DNA of 64,000 bases from Mycobacterium sp. IDR2000157661. GTDB lineage: Bacteria > Actinomycetota > Actinomycetes > Mycobacteriales > Mycobacteriaceae. The notes beneath the pieces are model-generated. The model searched no databases and was not told the DNA's origin. It saw only the letters and a program-made list of their open reading frames with translations. Location of the stretch: assembly GCF_022317005.1 (NCBI RefSeq), contig NZ_CP081006.1:2170001-2234000 (forward strand), written 5' to 3'. Made by a program: the position numbers and the translations under genes. Positions within the stretch are counted from its first letter, which is position 1. The number at the start of each line of letters is the position of its first letter. This document shows, one piece after another, positions 1-9,282 of this stretch.

Positions 1-1064
1 TTGTCGGCGCCGTCACGTTCCTGATGGGATGTCTGCCCACGTACAACCAGATCGGCGTGTGGGCACCGATCCTGCTCGTGGTCCTGCGGTTCCTGCAGGG
101 CTTCGCCGTCGGCGGCGAGTGGGGCGGCGCAGTGTTGCTCGTCGCCGAACACAGCCCGAACAAGAGCCGAGCCTTCTGGGCCAGCTGGCCGCAGGCCGCG
201 GTGCCCGTCGGCAACATGCTGGCCACCGTCGTGCTGCTGGTGCTCACCGGGGTGTTGTCCGACGACGCCTTCCTGTCCTGGGGTTGGCGTGTCGCGTTCT
301 GGCTCTCGGCCGTAGTGGTGGTCATCGGCTACTACATCCGTACCAAGGTGACCGACGCACCGATCTTCGTGGCCGCTCAGGAGGAAGTAGAGCGCGTGAA
401 GTCGGTGTCCTACGGCGTGGTGGAGGTGCTCAAGCGTTATCCCCGTGGTGTTTTCACCGCGATGGGCCTGCGCTTCGCCGAGAACATCATGTACTACCTG
501 GTGGTCACTTTCTCGATCGTCTACCTCAAGACGGAGGTCGGCGCGGACACCGGCGACATCCTGTGGTGGCTGCTGGTTGCGCACGCCGTGCACTTCCTCG
601 TCATCCCACAGGTCGGCCGGCTGTCCGATCGGTTCGGCAGGCGACCGGTCTACATCGTCGGGGCCATACTGGGCGCCACCTGGGGCTTCTTCGCGTTCCC
701 GATGATGAACACCGGGAACTATCTGCCCATCATGGCCGCGGTGATCCTGGGTCTGATCATCCACGCGATCATGTACGCACCGCAGCCGGCCATCATGGCC
801 GAGATGTTCCCCACCCGTATGCGTTATTCCGGTGTGTCGCTGGGCTATCAGGTCACGTCGATCGTCGCCGGGTCGCTGGCGCCGGCGATCGCCACCTGGC
901 TGCTCGACAGGTTCGACTCCTGGGTGCCCATCGCCGTCTACCTCGCCGCCGCCTCGGTGATCACGCTGGTGGCCGCCTGGTTCACTCGGGAGACCAACGG
1001 CATCGACCTGAAGGCACTCGACGAGGCCGACCGTGAGCAACTCGCCAAGGCGGGGGTGGTATGA
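1..1064 (+). CDS. MHS-family MFS transporter, 5'-truncated by window edge
   Basis: C-terminal part of a proton-coupled major facilitator of the metabolite:H+ symporter group, which imports small organic acids and similar solutes across the cytoplasmic membrane. The frame is open through the left edge, so the true start and first helices lie outside; about 354 codons remain. Visible signatures are GFAVGGEWGGAVLLVAEH, the mid-protein cytoplasmic-loop motif LSDRFGRRPVY, FPTRMRYSGVSLGYQ in the second half, and a series of long hydrophobic helices. Its stop overlaps the next start as ATGA, so it is cotranscribed with a 3-hydroxybutyrate dehydrogenase-like gene and acetoacetyl-CoA synthetase. Transport of a ketone body or short hydroxy acid is inference from that context. 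Confidence 0.85.
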   Translation, partial: VGAVTFLMGCLPTYNQIGVWAPILLVVLRFLQGFAVGGEWGGAVLLVAEHSPNKSRAFWASWPQAAVPVGNMLATVVLLVLTGVLSDDAFLSWGWRVAFWLSAVVVVIGYYIRTKVTDAPIFVAAQEEVERVKSVSYGVVEVLKRYPRGVFTAMGLRFAENIMYYLVVTFSIVYLKTEVGADTGDILWWLLVAHAVHFLVIPQVGRLSDRFGRRPVYIVGAILGATWGFFAFPMMNTGNYLPIMAAVILGLIIHAIMYAPQPAIMAEMFPTRMRYSGVSLGYQVTSIVAGSLAPAIATWLLDRFDSWVPIAVYLAAASVITLVAAWFTRETNGIDLKALDEADREQLAKAGVV

Positions 1065-1807
1065 CCGGCCTCGCCGGCCGCACCGCTCTGGTCACCGGCG
1101 GTGCAAGCGGTATCGGCACTGCTTGCGTCCGCGAGCTCGCTGCCCGCGGTGCGACGGTCACCGTGGCGGACCTTGACGGGGCCGGTGCGAAGGCCCTCGC
1201 AGGCGAGATCGGCGGAAAGGCCTGGGCCGTCGACCTTTCGGACGTGCACGCGCTGGAGGACTTGCGCCTCGAGGTCGATATCCTGGTGAACAACGCCGGT
1301 GTGCAGCACGTCAGCCCGATTACGGATTTCCCGCCGGAGCGGTTCCGCTTCATCCTCGCCCTGATGGTGGAGGCGCCGTTCCTGTTGATCCGCGCCGCCC
1401 TGCCGCACATGTACGCGAACAGGTTCGGCCGCATCATCAACATCTCGTCCGTGCACGGCTTGCGCGCATCGGAGTTCAAGAGCGCGTACGTCACCGCCAA
1501 ACACGGGCTGGAGGGGCTGTCGAAGGTGACGGCGCTCGAGGCCGGGCCCCACGACGTCACCAGCAACTGTGTCGACCCGGGGTACGTTCGAACCGCGTTG
1601 GTCACCAAGCAGATCGCCGACCAGGCGCGTACGCACGGCATCGGTGAGGACGAGGTGGTGGAGAAGATCCTGTTGAAGGAGAGTGCGATCAAGCGGCTCG
1701 TCGAACCCGAAGAGGTCGCGTCGCTGGTCGGCTGGCTGGCTTCCCCGGCTGCCGGGATGGTGACCGGCGCGTCGTACCCGATGGATGGCGGGTGGAGCGC
1801 ACGGTGA
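1061..1807 (+). CDS. SDR oxidoreductase, 3-hydroxybutyrate dehydrogenase-like
   Basis: Classical short-chain dehydrogenase of 248 residues, probably oxidising 3-hydroxybutyrate to acetoacetate with NAD+ in the cytosol. The nucleotide-binding TGGASGIG lies at residues 12-19, NNAG at 77-80, the catalytic Ser near 130 and YVTAK (Tyr143, Lys147) in the usual places; the C-terminal block GASYPMDGGW is typical of the family. The ATG overlaps the transporter stop by 4 bp and the gene runs into acetoacetyl-CoA synthetase, which would activate the product. The substrate is inferred from that neighbour; the SDR fold itself is certain. Confidence 0.8.
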   Translation: MTGLAGRTALVTGGASGIGTACVRELAARGATVTVADLDGAGAKALAGEIGGKAWAVDLSDVHALEDLRLEVDILVNNAGVQHVSPITDFPPERFRFILALMVEAPFLLIRAALPHMYANRFGRIINISSVHGLRASEFKSAYVTAKHGLEGLSKVTALEAGPHDVTSNCVDPGYVRTALVTKQIADQARTHGIGEDEVVEKILLKESAIKRLVEPEEVASLVGWLASPAAGMVTGASYPMDGGWSAR

Positions 1808-3705
1808 CCGGCGAAGCGCAGTGGACACCGAGCGACTCGGACGTCGCCGATGCCCGGATCACCGACTTCGCGCGGTTCGTACAGGACCGTACCGGCCTGA
1901 GTTTCGACGGCTACCAGTCGCTGTGGCGCTGGTCGGTCGACGATCCAGGCGCGTTCTGGGCCGCGCTGTGGGACCATTTCGAGCTCGGCGAGCGACCCGA
2001 CACCGTGCTCGCCTCCACCGAGATGCCCGGCGCCGTGTGGTTTCCCGACACCCGGCTCAACTACGTCGATCAGGTGGTGAGAAACGCCCGCACCGACCGG
2101 CCCGCCATCATCCACGTCTCCGAAGGCGGCGCCACCACCGAGATCTCCTGGGCCGAACTGGTCGGTCGGGCAGCTGCTTTCGCCCAGCGGCTCCGGTCCC
2201 TCGGTGTGACTCCCGGCGACCGGGTGATCGGTTACCTGCCCAACATCCCCGAGGCGGTGATCGCGTTCCTGGCGACTGCGAGCATTGGCGCGATCTGGAG
2301 CGCCTGCGGCCAGGACTACTCGGCGAAGGCCGCCCTGGACCGGCTCGGCCAGCTCGAGCCGTCCGTGCTTGTCACCGCCGACGGCTACACGTACGGAGGT
2401 AAGCGCCACAACAAGGCCGCCGACGTAGCGGCTCTACAGGCGGGGCTGCCGACGCTGCGCGCCACTGTCATGGCCTCCAATCTCACCGGCGGCGCCGACG
2501 CCTCGACGTTGACCACCACGGCCGTCGACTTCACCCATCCGCTGTGGATCCTGTTCTCCTCGGGCACCACCGGTCTGCCCAAGGGCATCGTGCACGGGCA
2601 TGGCGGTGTGCTGATCGAACACCTCAAGGCCATTGCGCTGCAGTCAGACATCGGAGAAGACGACACCTTCTTCTGGTACACCAGCCCCAGCTGGATGATG
2701 TGGAACTTCCAGGTCGCGGGCCTGCTCGTCGGTGCGACGATCGTCTGCTACGACGGCAGCCCCAGCGCTCCGCGTGCCGACGCGTTGTGGGGGATCGCCG
2801 CGCAGGTCGGGGCCACGGTGCTGGGCACTAGTCCCGGGTACGTGTTGGGCTGCGCGAAGGCCGGCGCAGTGCCCCGCAAGGACCACGACCTGTCGGCGCT
2901 CAAGACGGTCGGCATCACCGGATCGTCGCTGCCGCCGTCGTCGTCGCTGTGGTTGCGCGACAACGTCGGCGGAAATGTGCAGGTCGCGTCGATCAGCGGC
3001 GGTACCGATGTGGTGTCGGCGTTCATCGGGGGCGTGCGAACCGTTCCGGTGTGGCCCGGCGAGTTGTCGGCGCCTTACCTGGGGTGTGCGCTGGACTCCT
3101 GGGACGAGTCGGGTAATCCGGTGCGCAACGAGGTCGGCGAGTTGGTGGTCACCCAGCCGATGCCGTCGATGCCGGTGGGGTTCTGGAACGATCCTGACGG
3201 ATCTCGCTACCGCGCCGCCTATTTCGAGATGTACCCGGGTGTGTGGCGGCACGGTGACTGGATCACCATCACCGACCGCGGCAGCGTGATCGTGCACGGC
3301 CGATCGGACTCGACGCTCAACCGCCACGGCATCCGGATGGGCAGCGCAGACATCTACCAGGCCGTCGAACGACTCCCCGAGGTCACCGAAGCGCTGGTGA
3401 TCGGAGCCGAGCAGGAGGACGGCGGCTACTGGATGCCGCTGTTCGTGGTCTTGCGCGAGGGTGCGGAGTTGACCGAGGAGTTGCGCGAGCGCATCAAGAA
3501 GACCGTCCGCGACGAGGTGTCGCCGCGGCACGTGCCCGACGAGATCATCGTCGCCCCCGGCGTCCCGCACACCCGCACCGGCAAGAAGCTCGAGGTGCCG
3601 ATCAAGAAGCTGTTCCAGGGCGCCGACCCCGCGAAGGTGGTGGAGCGCAGCGCCGTTGATGATCCTGGTCTGCTCGACTGGTACGTCAAGCAGCGTCGAA
3701 CGTGA
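1804..3705 (+). CDS. acetoacetyl-CoA synthetase (acetoacetate--CoA ligase)
   Basis: ANL-superfamily ligase of about 633 residues, matching the usual length of acetoacetyl-CoA synthetases. It activates acetoacetate with ATP and CoA. The AMP-binding P-loop motif LFSSGTTGLPKGIVHGHGG, the acetyl-CoA-synthetase-like SGGTDVVSAF segment, a YRAAYFEMYPGVWRHGD hinge region and the C-terminal RTGKKLEVPIKK lysine region are all present, as is the N-terminal family block FDGYQSLWRWSVDDPGAFW. I chose the GTG at 1804, which overlaps the dehydrogenase stop as GTGA; an in-frame GTG at 1792 is possible. It is the last gene of a ketone-body operon. Its 3' end overlaps the convergent HNH gene by about 20 bp. Confidence 0.88.
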   Translation: MTGEAQWTPSDSDVADARITDFARFVQDRTGLSFDGYQSLWRWSVDDPGAFWAALWDHFELGERPDTVLASTEMPGAVWFPDTRLNYVDQVVRNARTDRPAIIHVSEGGATTEISWAELVGRAAAFAQRLRSLGVTPGDRVIGYLPNIPEAVIAFLATASIGAIWSACGQDYSAKAALDRLGQLEPSVLVTADGYTYGGKRHNKAADVAALQAGLPTLRATVMASNLTGGADASTLTTTAVDFTHPLWILFSSGTTGLPKGIVHGHGGVLIEHLKAIALQSDIGEDDTFFWYTSPSWMMWNFQVAGLLVGATIVCYDGSPSAPRADALWGIAAQVGATVLGTSPGYVLGCAKAGAVPRKDHDLSALKTVGITGSSLPPSSSLWLRDNVGGNVQVASISGGTDVVSAFIGGVRTVPVWPGELSAPYLGCALDSWDESGNPVRNEVGELVVTQPMPSMPVGFWNDPDGSRYRAAYFEMYPGVWRHGDWITITDRGSVIVHGRSDSTLNRHGIRMGSADIYQAVERLPEVTEALVIGAEQEDGGYWMPLFVVLREGAELTEELRERIKKTVRDEVSPRHVPDEIIVAPGVPHTRTGKKLEVPIKKLFQGADPAKVVERSAVDDPGLLDWYVKQRRT

Positions 3706-4966
3706 CCAGGTCGATGCTGAGCCGGCCCTCGAGGGTGCTCAGGGTACGAACCGGTGGTCCGGGTAGCGGCGGCGCCGTCGATCGGTATGTTGCGCCGGTC
3801 GGCGTGGTGAACTCGGCGGTGTGCTCGCCGTCGCGTTCAGCGGTCGTGACCGACCAGCCCGACGCTTCCTTCGCGTAGTTGCACGCTTCACATTCGCCGA
3901 GACCGTTGACCGCGCTCGTCGGTCCCGCCCGGTGCTTGGGTACCGCGTGATCCCGGTGGCGTATCGGGGCGTTGCAGTACGGGGTCCGACAGGTCTGATC
4001 CCTTACTCCGATGAACGCCGCCAATCCCTTCGGGAAGACGCGCGCTCGCGACTCCATCGCCACCAGTTGGCCGCTCTCGGGATGGCGGTAAAGCCGGCGC
4101 AGCATCGCCTTCGCGGCGGCGTCGGCACACGCATCGCCGGTCAGCCCTCGAGCGATCGCGGCCGGCACTGGGCCGTAGCCGTCGAGCCAGGCAGGTGATT
4201 CATCGTCACCGACGAGTGTGGTGTCGGCCATCACGAGGTTCAGAGCAACTGAAATCGGTTGTGTTGCGGACTGTCCCGTCACTCGTTGCACCAGCGTGTC
4301 CGCCATGATCTGACCACGGCTGCGGTCGTCGAAGGTCGTATCCGCAGCGCGTTTCAACGCCGCGTACACGCTCACTCCCTGGGCCACCGGCAGGAGCGCT
4401 GTCACCCAGGTCATCGTGTCGGGCGCTGGCCGGATGGTCACACAGCGGTCGGCTGCTGCTTTGGCGGCACGATCGACTACTGCGCCCACGTCGAGTTCAC
4501 ATGCGATTCGCTTTGCCTCAGCGGCAATCCGCTTGTCTCCCCAGCCGTCTAGACGATCTGTGTCACGGCACATCCGGGCATCGAGCATGCGGCGGTGTTC
4601 GACGCTCAGGCACGCCGACTCGCGCACGATCAGAGTGGCACGCCATTCCGACAACTCCCCGGATTCCAGGGCCGCAAGTGTGTACGGCATCTCGTTCACC
4701 AGAGCTATGGCGAACCCGACGTGTCGGCCGCCTTGTACTGGAGCCTCCCGGCGCGCCAATGCCACCTCGCCCGCGAAGCCGCGGCCTCGTTGTTTCGCAG
4801 GCACCCCCGCGGTCTCCTCGGCGGCAGTGCGCTTGCGCTTCCACAACGCGGTCGCCCGGGCTTGCGCAGCGGCGGCCGCGGACTTGATGCGTTCCATACG
4901 CTCGATGTGCGCCCGCAACTCCACCTCATCGGCCGCAGAGTCGATATCGAACACACTTTCGAACAT
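3686..4966 (-). CDS. DUF222/HNH endonuclease, 13E12 repeat family
   Basis: Protein of 426 residues with an N-terminal DUF222 helical region and a C-terminal HNH nuclease domain. The HNH region shows two Cys pairs (CRTPYC and CEACN) around RHRDHAVPKHRAG, the usual zinc-finger HNH layout. Relatives are multicopy in mycobacteria, including the 13E12 repeats of M. tuberculosis; their biological role is not established. I chose the ATG at 4966 (MFESVFDID) over one ten codons upstream because a TACGCT -10-like box lies 7 bp before it, which suits a leaderless transcript. The gene stands alone and converges on acetoacetyl-CoA synthetase. It marks the border between the ketone-body operon and the steroid block. 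Confidence 0.85.
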   Translation of the reverse strand: MFESVFDIDSAADEVELRAHIERMERIKSAAAAAQARATALWKRKRTAAEETAGVPAKQRGRGFAGEVALARREAPVQGGRHVGFAIALVNEMPYTLAALESGELSEWRATLIVRESACLSVEHRRMLDARMCRDTDRLDGWGDKRIAAEAKRIACELDVGAVVDRAAKAAADRCVTIRPAPDTMTWVTALLPVAQGVSVYAALKRAADTTFDDRSRGQIMADTLVQRVTGQSATQPISVALNLVMADTTLVGDDESPAWLDGYGPVPAAIARGLTGDACADAAAKAMLRRLYRHPESGQLVAMESRARVFPKGLAAFIGVRDQTCRTPYCNAPIRHRDHAVPKHRAGPTSAVNGLGECEACNYAKEASGWSVTTAERDGEHTAEFTTPTGATYRSTAPPLPGPPVRTLSTLEGRLSIDLVTFDAA

Positions 4967-5012
4967 GATTTTAAGCGTAGCGCGGCCCGCTGACATTCAG
5001 CCTTTCCCTCGA

Positions 5013-6167
5013 CTAGCCCAGCCAGGCGGCGATGCGTTCGAGTGCCGCCTCGATGTCACTCGTCGGGCCTGCGAACGACAACCGCACGAACGATCCCCCG
5101 CGCGCCGGGTCGAAGTCGATGCCCGGTGCGATCGCCACCCCGGTGTCGTCGAGCAGCGTCGAGCAGAACGTCAGCGAGTCCGTCGTCAGATGCGAGACGT
5201 CGGCGTATACGTAGAACGCGCCGTCGGTCGGCGCCAGTCGGTCGATGCCGATACTGCGCAGCCCGTCGAGCAGCAACCGCCGGTTGGCGGCGTAATGGTC
5301 CAGCAGCGCGTCGGATTCGGCGATCGACTCCGGGCTGAACGCCGCGACCGCGGCAAGCTGCGGCAGCGTCGGCGGACAGATGTTGAAGTTGCCGGTGAGG
5401 CAATCGACCGCGCGTAGCAATTCCTGCGGCACCAGCAGCCAGCCGAGCCGCCAGCCGGTCATCGCGAAGTACTTCGAGAAACTGTTGACCACCACGGCAT
5501 CGCGCGACGTCGCCCACGCGCAACTGGTCGGCGGTGCGCCTTCGTAGACCAGGCCGTGGTACACCTCGTCGCTGATGAGTCGAACACCGGACGACGCGCA
5601 CCACGACGCGATCGCGGCGAGTTCCTCCGGCGGGATGACCGTGCCGGTCGGGTTGGCCGGGCTCGCCACGACGACGCCCTGAACCGGCGGGTCCAGTTCG
5701 GCGAGCATCCGTGCCGTCGGCTGAAACCTCGTCTCCGGGCCGCACGGTATCTCGACGACCTCGCAGCCCAGCGCAGAAAGGATGTTGCGATAACAGGGGT
5801 AGCCGGGGCTCGCGATGGCGACCCGGTCGCCCACGTCGAAACAGGCCAGGAACGTCAGCAGGAAACCGCCCGAGGACCCGGTGGTCACCACGACGTCGTT
5901 CGGGTCGACGACGAGCCCGTGCTTGTAGAGATAGGAACTGGCGATCGCCGCCCGAAGTTCCGGGATGCCCAGCGCGACGGTGTAGCCCAGCACGGTGGTG
6001 TCCAGCGCCTCCTTGGCTGCCGCGCGCACGACCGCGGGCGCTCCCGCACTGGGCTGGCCCGCCGACAGGTTCACCAGGTCGCCGTGGCTGCGTTGCCGAT
6101 CGGCGGCGGCCAGCCACACATCCATCACGTAGAACGGCGGTATGCCGGCCCGCCGCGAGATGCTCAC
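5013..6167 (-). CDS. aspB: PLP-dependent aminotransferase, AspB/Rv3565-like
   Basis: Fold-type I class I/II aminotransferase of 384 residues. The PLP Schiff-base lysine is in NSFSKYFAMTGWRLGW, and family blocks YPCYRNI, SPANPTGTVIPPEEL and SDEVYHGLVYEG are intact. The open frame extends 59 codons upstream into fadE33 with composition unlike a protein, so I start at the GTG at 6167, 10 bp after the fadE33 stop. It is the last gene of the fadD3-fadE31-fadE32-fadE33 set, as in M. tuberculosis, where it is annotated aspB. Its substrate in steroid catabolism is unknown and the aspartate-type name is only a label. Confidence 0.82.
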   Translation of the reverse strand: MSISRRAGIPPFYVMDVWLAAADRQRSHGDLVNLSAGQPSAGAPAVVRAAAKEALDTTVLGYTVALGIPELRAAIASSYLYKHGLVVDPNDVVVTTGSSGGFLLTFLACFDVGDRVAIASPGYPCYRNILSALGCEVVEIPCGPETRFQPTARMLAELDPPVQGVVVASPANPTGTVIPPEELAAIASWCASSGVRLISDEVYHGLVYEGAPPTSCAWATSRDAVVVNSFSKYFAMTGWRLGWLLVPQELLRAVDCLTGNFNICPPTLPQLAAVAAFSPESIAESDALLDHYAANRRLLLDGLRSIGIDRLAPTDGAFYVYADVSHLTTDSLTFCSTLLDDTGVAIAPGIDFDPARGGSFVRLSFAGPTSDIEAALERIAAWLG

Positions 6168-6177
6168 AGCATCAACG

Positions 6178-7152
6178 CTAGAACACCTCGGCTTCGAGGC
6201 GGCGTAGATGTTCGCGCGGCGGCCCGAGCAGCTGAGCGCTGCCGTGCGCCCGCTTGAAGTACAGCTGGATGTCGTGCTCCCAGGTGATCGCGATGCCGCC
6301 GTGTAGCTGGATCGCCTCTCCGGCCACCTTCGAGAACGCTTCACTGGCCGAGAAGCGGGCCAGCGCAGCCGATGTCGGCGACGGATGGGCGATCGCCTCG
6401 TCGACGACTGCGCGTGCGGACTGGACGGCGACGTAGAGGTCGGCCATCCGGTGCTTGAGCGCCTGGAAGCTGCCGATCGGCCTGCCGAACTGCACCCGGT
6501 CCTTGGTGTACTGAACGGTCAGGTCCAAACAACGCGACGCCGCACCGACCTGTTCAGCCGCCAATAGCAGCGCGGCGGCGTCGGCCAGCCCGGGGTCTGC
6601 GCCGATGTCGGTCTTGTCGCCGCCATCGAGGCGGGCGAGCCGGCGCGTCGGGTCCATGGCGACGACAGGTGTCACGGCGAATCCGCTCCACCTGTTCAGC
6701 CGTTCACCGTCGGCGACCACCACCACCTCGGCGATGTCGCCGTTGACGACGAAGCCTCGGCCTGAGTTCTCCTCGCGCGAGCGCTCGTCGGTGTCGAACG
6801 CGACCGCCCCCACTTTGACGCCCTCGGCGAGGCCTTCGAGGGCGTCGGCGTCGGGTTCGTCAGCGGCCAGCAGCGCCAGCTCGGCCAGGGTGGTGCCCAG
6901 AAGCGGCGTTGGCGCCAGTGCCTTGCCGAGTTCTTCGAGCACGACGGCCGCGTCGGCAAGTTCTCCGCCTGCGCCGCCGAGCTCCTCGGGGACCACCAGC
7001 GCGGCCGCGCCGACCTGCTCGCACAGCAGCTTCCACAGGGACTCGTCGTAGCCGCGTTCGGACTCCATCGCCTCCCGCACCGCAGCCGGCGAGGCGTGCT
7101 TGTCGACGAGCGCTGCCACCGTCTCGCGCAGCAGTTGGCGTTCTTCATTCAT
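6178..7152 (-). CDS. fadE33: acyl-CoA dehydrogenase FadE33
   Basis: Acyl-CoA dehydrogenase of 324 residues, shorter than a classical 380-residue enzyme. The N-terminal helical domain (1-110) is followed by a reduced middle beta domain, then the FAD-binding C-terminal half with QFGRPIGSFQALKHRMADLY and QLHGGIAITWEHD. Such short FadEs in steroid loci are usually one subunit of alpha2beta2 heterotetramers. Its partner is probably FadE31 or FadE32 encoded just upstream. Known role of the group: late degradation of the C/D-ring remnant after HIP-CoA. It lies 30 bp downstream of fadE32 in the same operon. Confidence 0.85.
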   Translation of the reverse strand: MNEERQLLRETVAALVDKHASPAAVREAMESERGYDESLWKLLCEQVGAAALVVPEELGGAGGELADAAVVLEELGKALAPTPLLGTTLAELALLAADEPDADALEGLAEGVKVGAVAFDTDERSREENSGRGFVVNGDIAEVVVVADGERLNRWSGFAVTPVVAMDPTRRLARLDGGDKTDIGADPGLADAAALLLAAEQVGAASRCLDLTVQYTKDRVQFGRPIGSFQALKHRMADLYVAVQSARAVVDEAIAHPSPTSAALARFSASEAFSKVAGEAIQLHGGIAITWEHDIQLYFKRAHGSAQLLGPPREHLRRLEAEVF

Positions 7153-7182
7153 GCGCGATCCGCCTTCGCTCCTCGCTGGCCC

Positions 7183-8151
7183 TCACGAGAGGGCGTCCAA
7201 TACCCGCTGCCTGTGGACGGTGGGATCGCCCCATGCCGACCGCAGCGCCTGTACACGAAGCAACCACAGGGACAGGTCGTGCTCCTGGGTGAACCCGATC
7301 GCCCCGTGGGTCTGCAGCGCAGAACGTGCCGCCAGCAGGGCGGCCTCGGCGGCGGCGACCTTGGCGGCGCTGACGTCACGAGAGGTGTCCGCCGAGTCGT
7401 CGGCCAGCGACAGCGCCGCGCCGTACACAAGGGGCCGTGCCAGTTCGACGGCGATGTGAACGTCGGCGAGCTTGTGTTTGATCGCCTGGTACGTGCCGAT
7501 TGCCCGGCCGAACTGGCTGCGCTGCTTGGCGTACTCGACCGACAGGTCCAGCATGGCCTGGCCCGCGCCGACCAGCGCGGCGGCCGTCGCCAGCACGCCG
7601 AACTCGTAGGCGCGCGCCACATCTGCCGCCTTGCCGTCACCGGAGGCCTTGACGTCGAACAACTTTCGGGCCGGGTCGACGGACTCGTGCCGGGTGCCCA
7701 CGGTGCCGTCGCGAACCTCCTGCCCGGTGGCCACCAGGATCAGGGCCGCCGCGTCCGCGTCGACCGCCCGCGGCACCTGCGGGGGCATCGCGACGGTCGC
7801 GATCAGGTCACCGGCCGCCAACCCCGCGCTGCGGTCGGCCCACTCGTCCTGGCTGGCGAGCAGAACGGGTGCCACGGCAATGGATTCGACCACCGGGCCG
7901 GGCACGCACCACCGGCCCAACCGCTCGAGCGCGACGACCAGATCGACCGGATGTGCTTCGATGCCGTCGAACTTCTCCGGAACCGCGAGCGCGGTGACCC
8001 CCAGATCGGTCAGTTGCGACCAGACCTTGCGACCGGGTGCGGTGTCGCCCGCCGCCCACGCGCGCACCGCACCGGGCATGTCGGCGGCGCCCAGCGCGGC
8101 ATCGATGCTGGCGGCGAAGTCGCGCTGTTGCTCGTCCAGATCGAATCTCAC
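7183..8151 (-). CDS. fadE32: acyl-CoA dehydrogenase FadE32
   Basis: Acyl-CoA dehydrogenase subunit of 322 residues, also the short steroid type. It has the C-terminal FAD/CoA region SQFGRAIGTYQAIKHKLADVH and the helix ending LQTHGAIGFTQEHDL. The start is the GTG at 8151, which overlaps the fadE31 stop as GTGA; the upstream in-frame extension is antisense-like sequence inside fadE31. With FadE31 it is implicated by family knowledge in oxidising a MOODA-CoA-type intermediate of C/D-ring breakdown. Middle gene of fadD3-fadE31-fadE32-fadE33-aspB. Confidence 0.86.
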   Translation of the reverse strand: MRFDLDEQQRDFAASIDAALGAADMPGAVRAWAAGDTAPGRKVWSQLTDLGVTALAVPEKFDGIEAHPVDLVVALERLGRWCVPGPVVESIAVAPVLLASQDEWADRSAGLAAGDLIATVAMPPQVPRAVDADAAALILVATGQEVRDGTVGTRHESVDPARKLFDVKASGDGKAADVARAYEFGVLATAAALVGAGQAMLDLSVEYAKQRSQFGRAIGTYQAIKHKLADVHIAVELARPLVYGAALSLADDSADTSRDVSAAKVAAAEAALLAARSALQTHGAIGFTQEHDLSLWLLRVQALRSAWGDPTVHRQRVLDALS

Positions 8152-9281
8152 TTCGACTTCTCCCGCGGTAGGCCCAGTAGGCGTTCGGCGATGATGTTGC
8201 GCTGAATCTCGTTGGTGCCCGCATAGATCGGGCCGCCCAAGGCGAACAGCAACCCGTCGGTCCACTTGTCGACGAGCTCGCCGTCGGCGCCGCGTAGGTC
8301 GAGCGCGGTCTGGTGGATCGCGACGTCGAGGTCGGACCAGAACACCTTGGTCACCGACGACTCGGCGCCCAGCTCACCGCCCGCGGCCACCCGGGTGACC
8401 GTGCCGAAGGTGTGTAAGCGGTAGGCCTGCGCCTTGATCCACGCGTCGGCGACCCGCTCGGCGTGTGCGGGGTCGCGGTGTTTCTCCCATTCGGCGACCA
8501 GTCTCTCGGCGGGGGCCAGGAAGCGCGCGGGGCTGCGCAGCGACATGCCGCGTTCGTTGCTGGACGTGCTCATCGCCGCCCGCCACCCGTCGTTGACCTC
8601 TCCGACGACGTCATTGTCGGCTACGAAGACGTCGTCGAGGAACACCTCGCCGAAGCCGGTGTCGCCGCCCAACTGCGCAATGGGGCGCACCGTCACTCCG
8701 TCGGCCTTGAGGTCGAACATGAAGTACGTCAGGCCCTTGTGCCGCTTTGCCTCCGGGTCTGAGCGGAACAGGCCGAACGCGCGCTCGCCGAACGGAGCCC
8801 GTGAGCTCCAGATCTTCTGCCCGTTGAGCAGCCACCCGCCGTCGGTCCTGGTCGCCGTGGAGCGCAGCGAGGCCAGGTCGCTGCCCGACTCCGGCTCCGA
8901 CCACGCTTGTGCCCAGATCTCCTCGCCGCTGGCCATTTTCGGCAGCACGCGGTCGAGTTGCTCCTCGGTGCCGTGTGCGAACAACGTCGGTGCCAGCATC
9001 GAGGTGCCGTTGGCGCTGGCTCGGCCCGGCGCTCCCGCGCGGAAGTACTCCTCCTCGTATACCACCCACTGCAGCAGCGAGGCGTCGCGGCCGCCGTACT
9101 TCTCGGGCCAGGTGATCATCGAAAGACCGGCGTCGAAAAGCACCCTGTCCCAACGGCGGTGCTGTTCGAAGCCCTCGGCGGTGTCGTAGGACTTCGTCGG
9201 AAACGAGTCCTTGTTCTTAGTCAGGAACTCGCGCACCTCGGACTGCAGCTCCACGGTCGCGTCGTCGAAATTCAGGTCCAC
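8148..9281 (-). CDS. fadE31: acyl-CoA dehydrogenase FadE31
   Basis: Full-length acyl-CoA dehydrogenase of 377 residues. It shows WSEPESGSDLASLRS (substrate/flavin contact), KIWSSRAPFGERAFGLFR and the C-terminal IYAGTNEIQRNIIAERLLG. I chose the GTG at 9281 because AGAGGA sits 6 bp upstream; a GTG at 9296 would overlap fadD3 by 14 bp. With 9281 the fadD3 stop and this start are 1 bp apart. It is likely the FAD-contributing partner of the short FadE32. KstR2 regulation is inferred from the operator upstream of fadD3. Confidence 0.87.
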   Translation of the reverse strand: MDLNFDDATVELQSEVREFLTKNKDSFPTKSYDTAEGFEQHRRWDRVLFDAGLSMITWPEKYGGRDASLLQWVVYEEEYFRAGAPGRASANGTSMLAPTLFAHGTEEQLDRVLPKMASGEEIWAQAWSEPESGSDLASLRSTATRTDGGWLLNGQKIWSSRAPFGERAFGLFRSDPEAKRHKGLTYFMFDLKADGVTVRPIAQLGGDTGFGEVFLDDVFVADNDVVGEVNDGWRAAMSTSSNERGMSLRSPARFLAPAERLVAEWEKHRDPAHAERVADAWIKAQAYRLHTFGTVTRVAAGGELGAESSVTKVFWSDLDVAIHQTALDLRGADGELVDKWTDGLLFALGGPIYAGTNEIQRNIIAERLLGLPREKSK

Positions 9282-9282
9282 G

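Noticed and set aside
982..2409. 475-codon minus-strand frame opposite the SDR and acetoacetyl-CoA synthetase
   Set aside because: Crosses two well-supported plus-strand genes and shows no recognisable domain.
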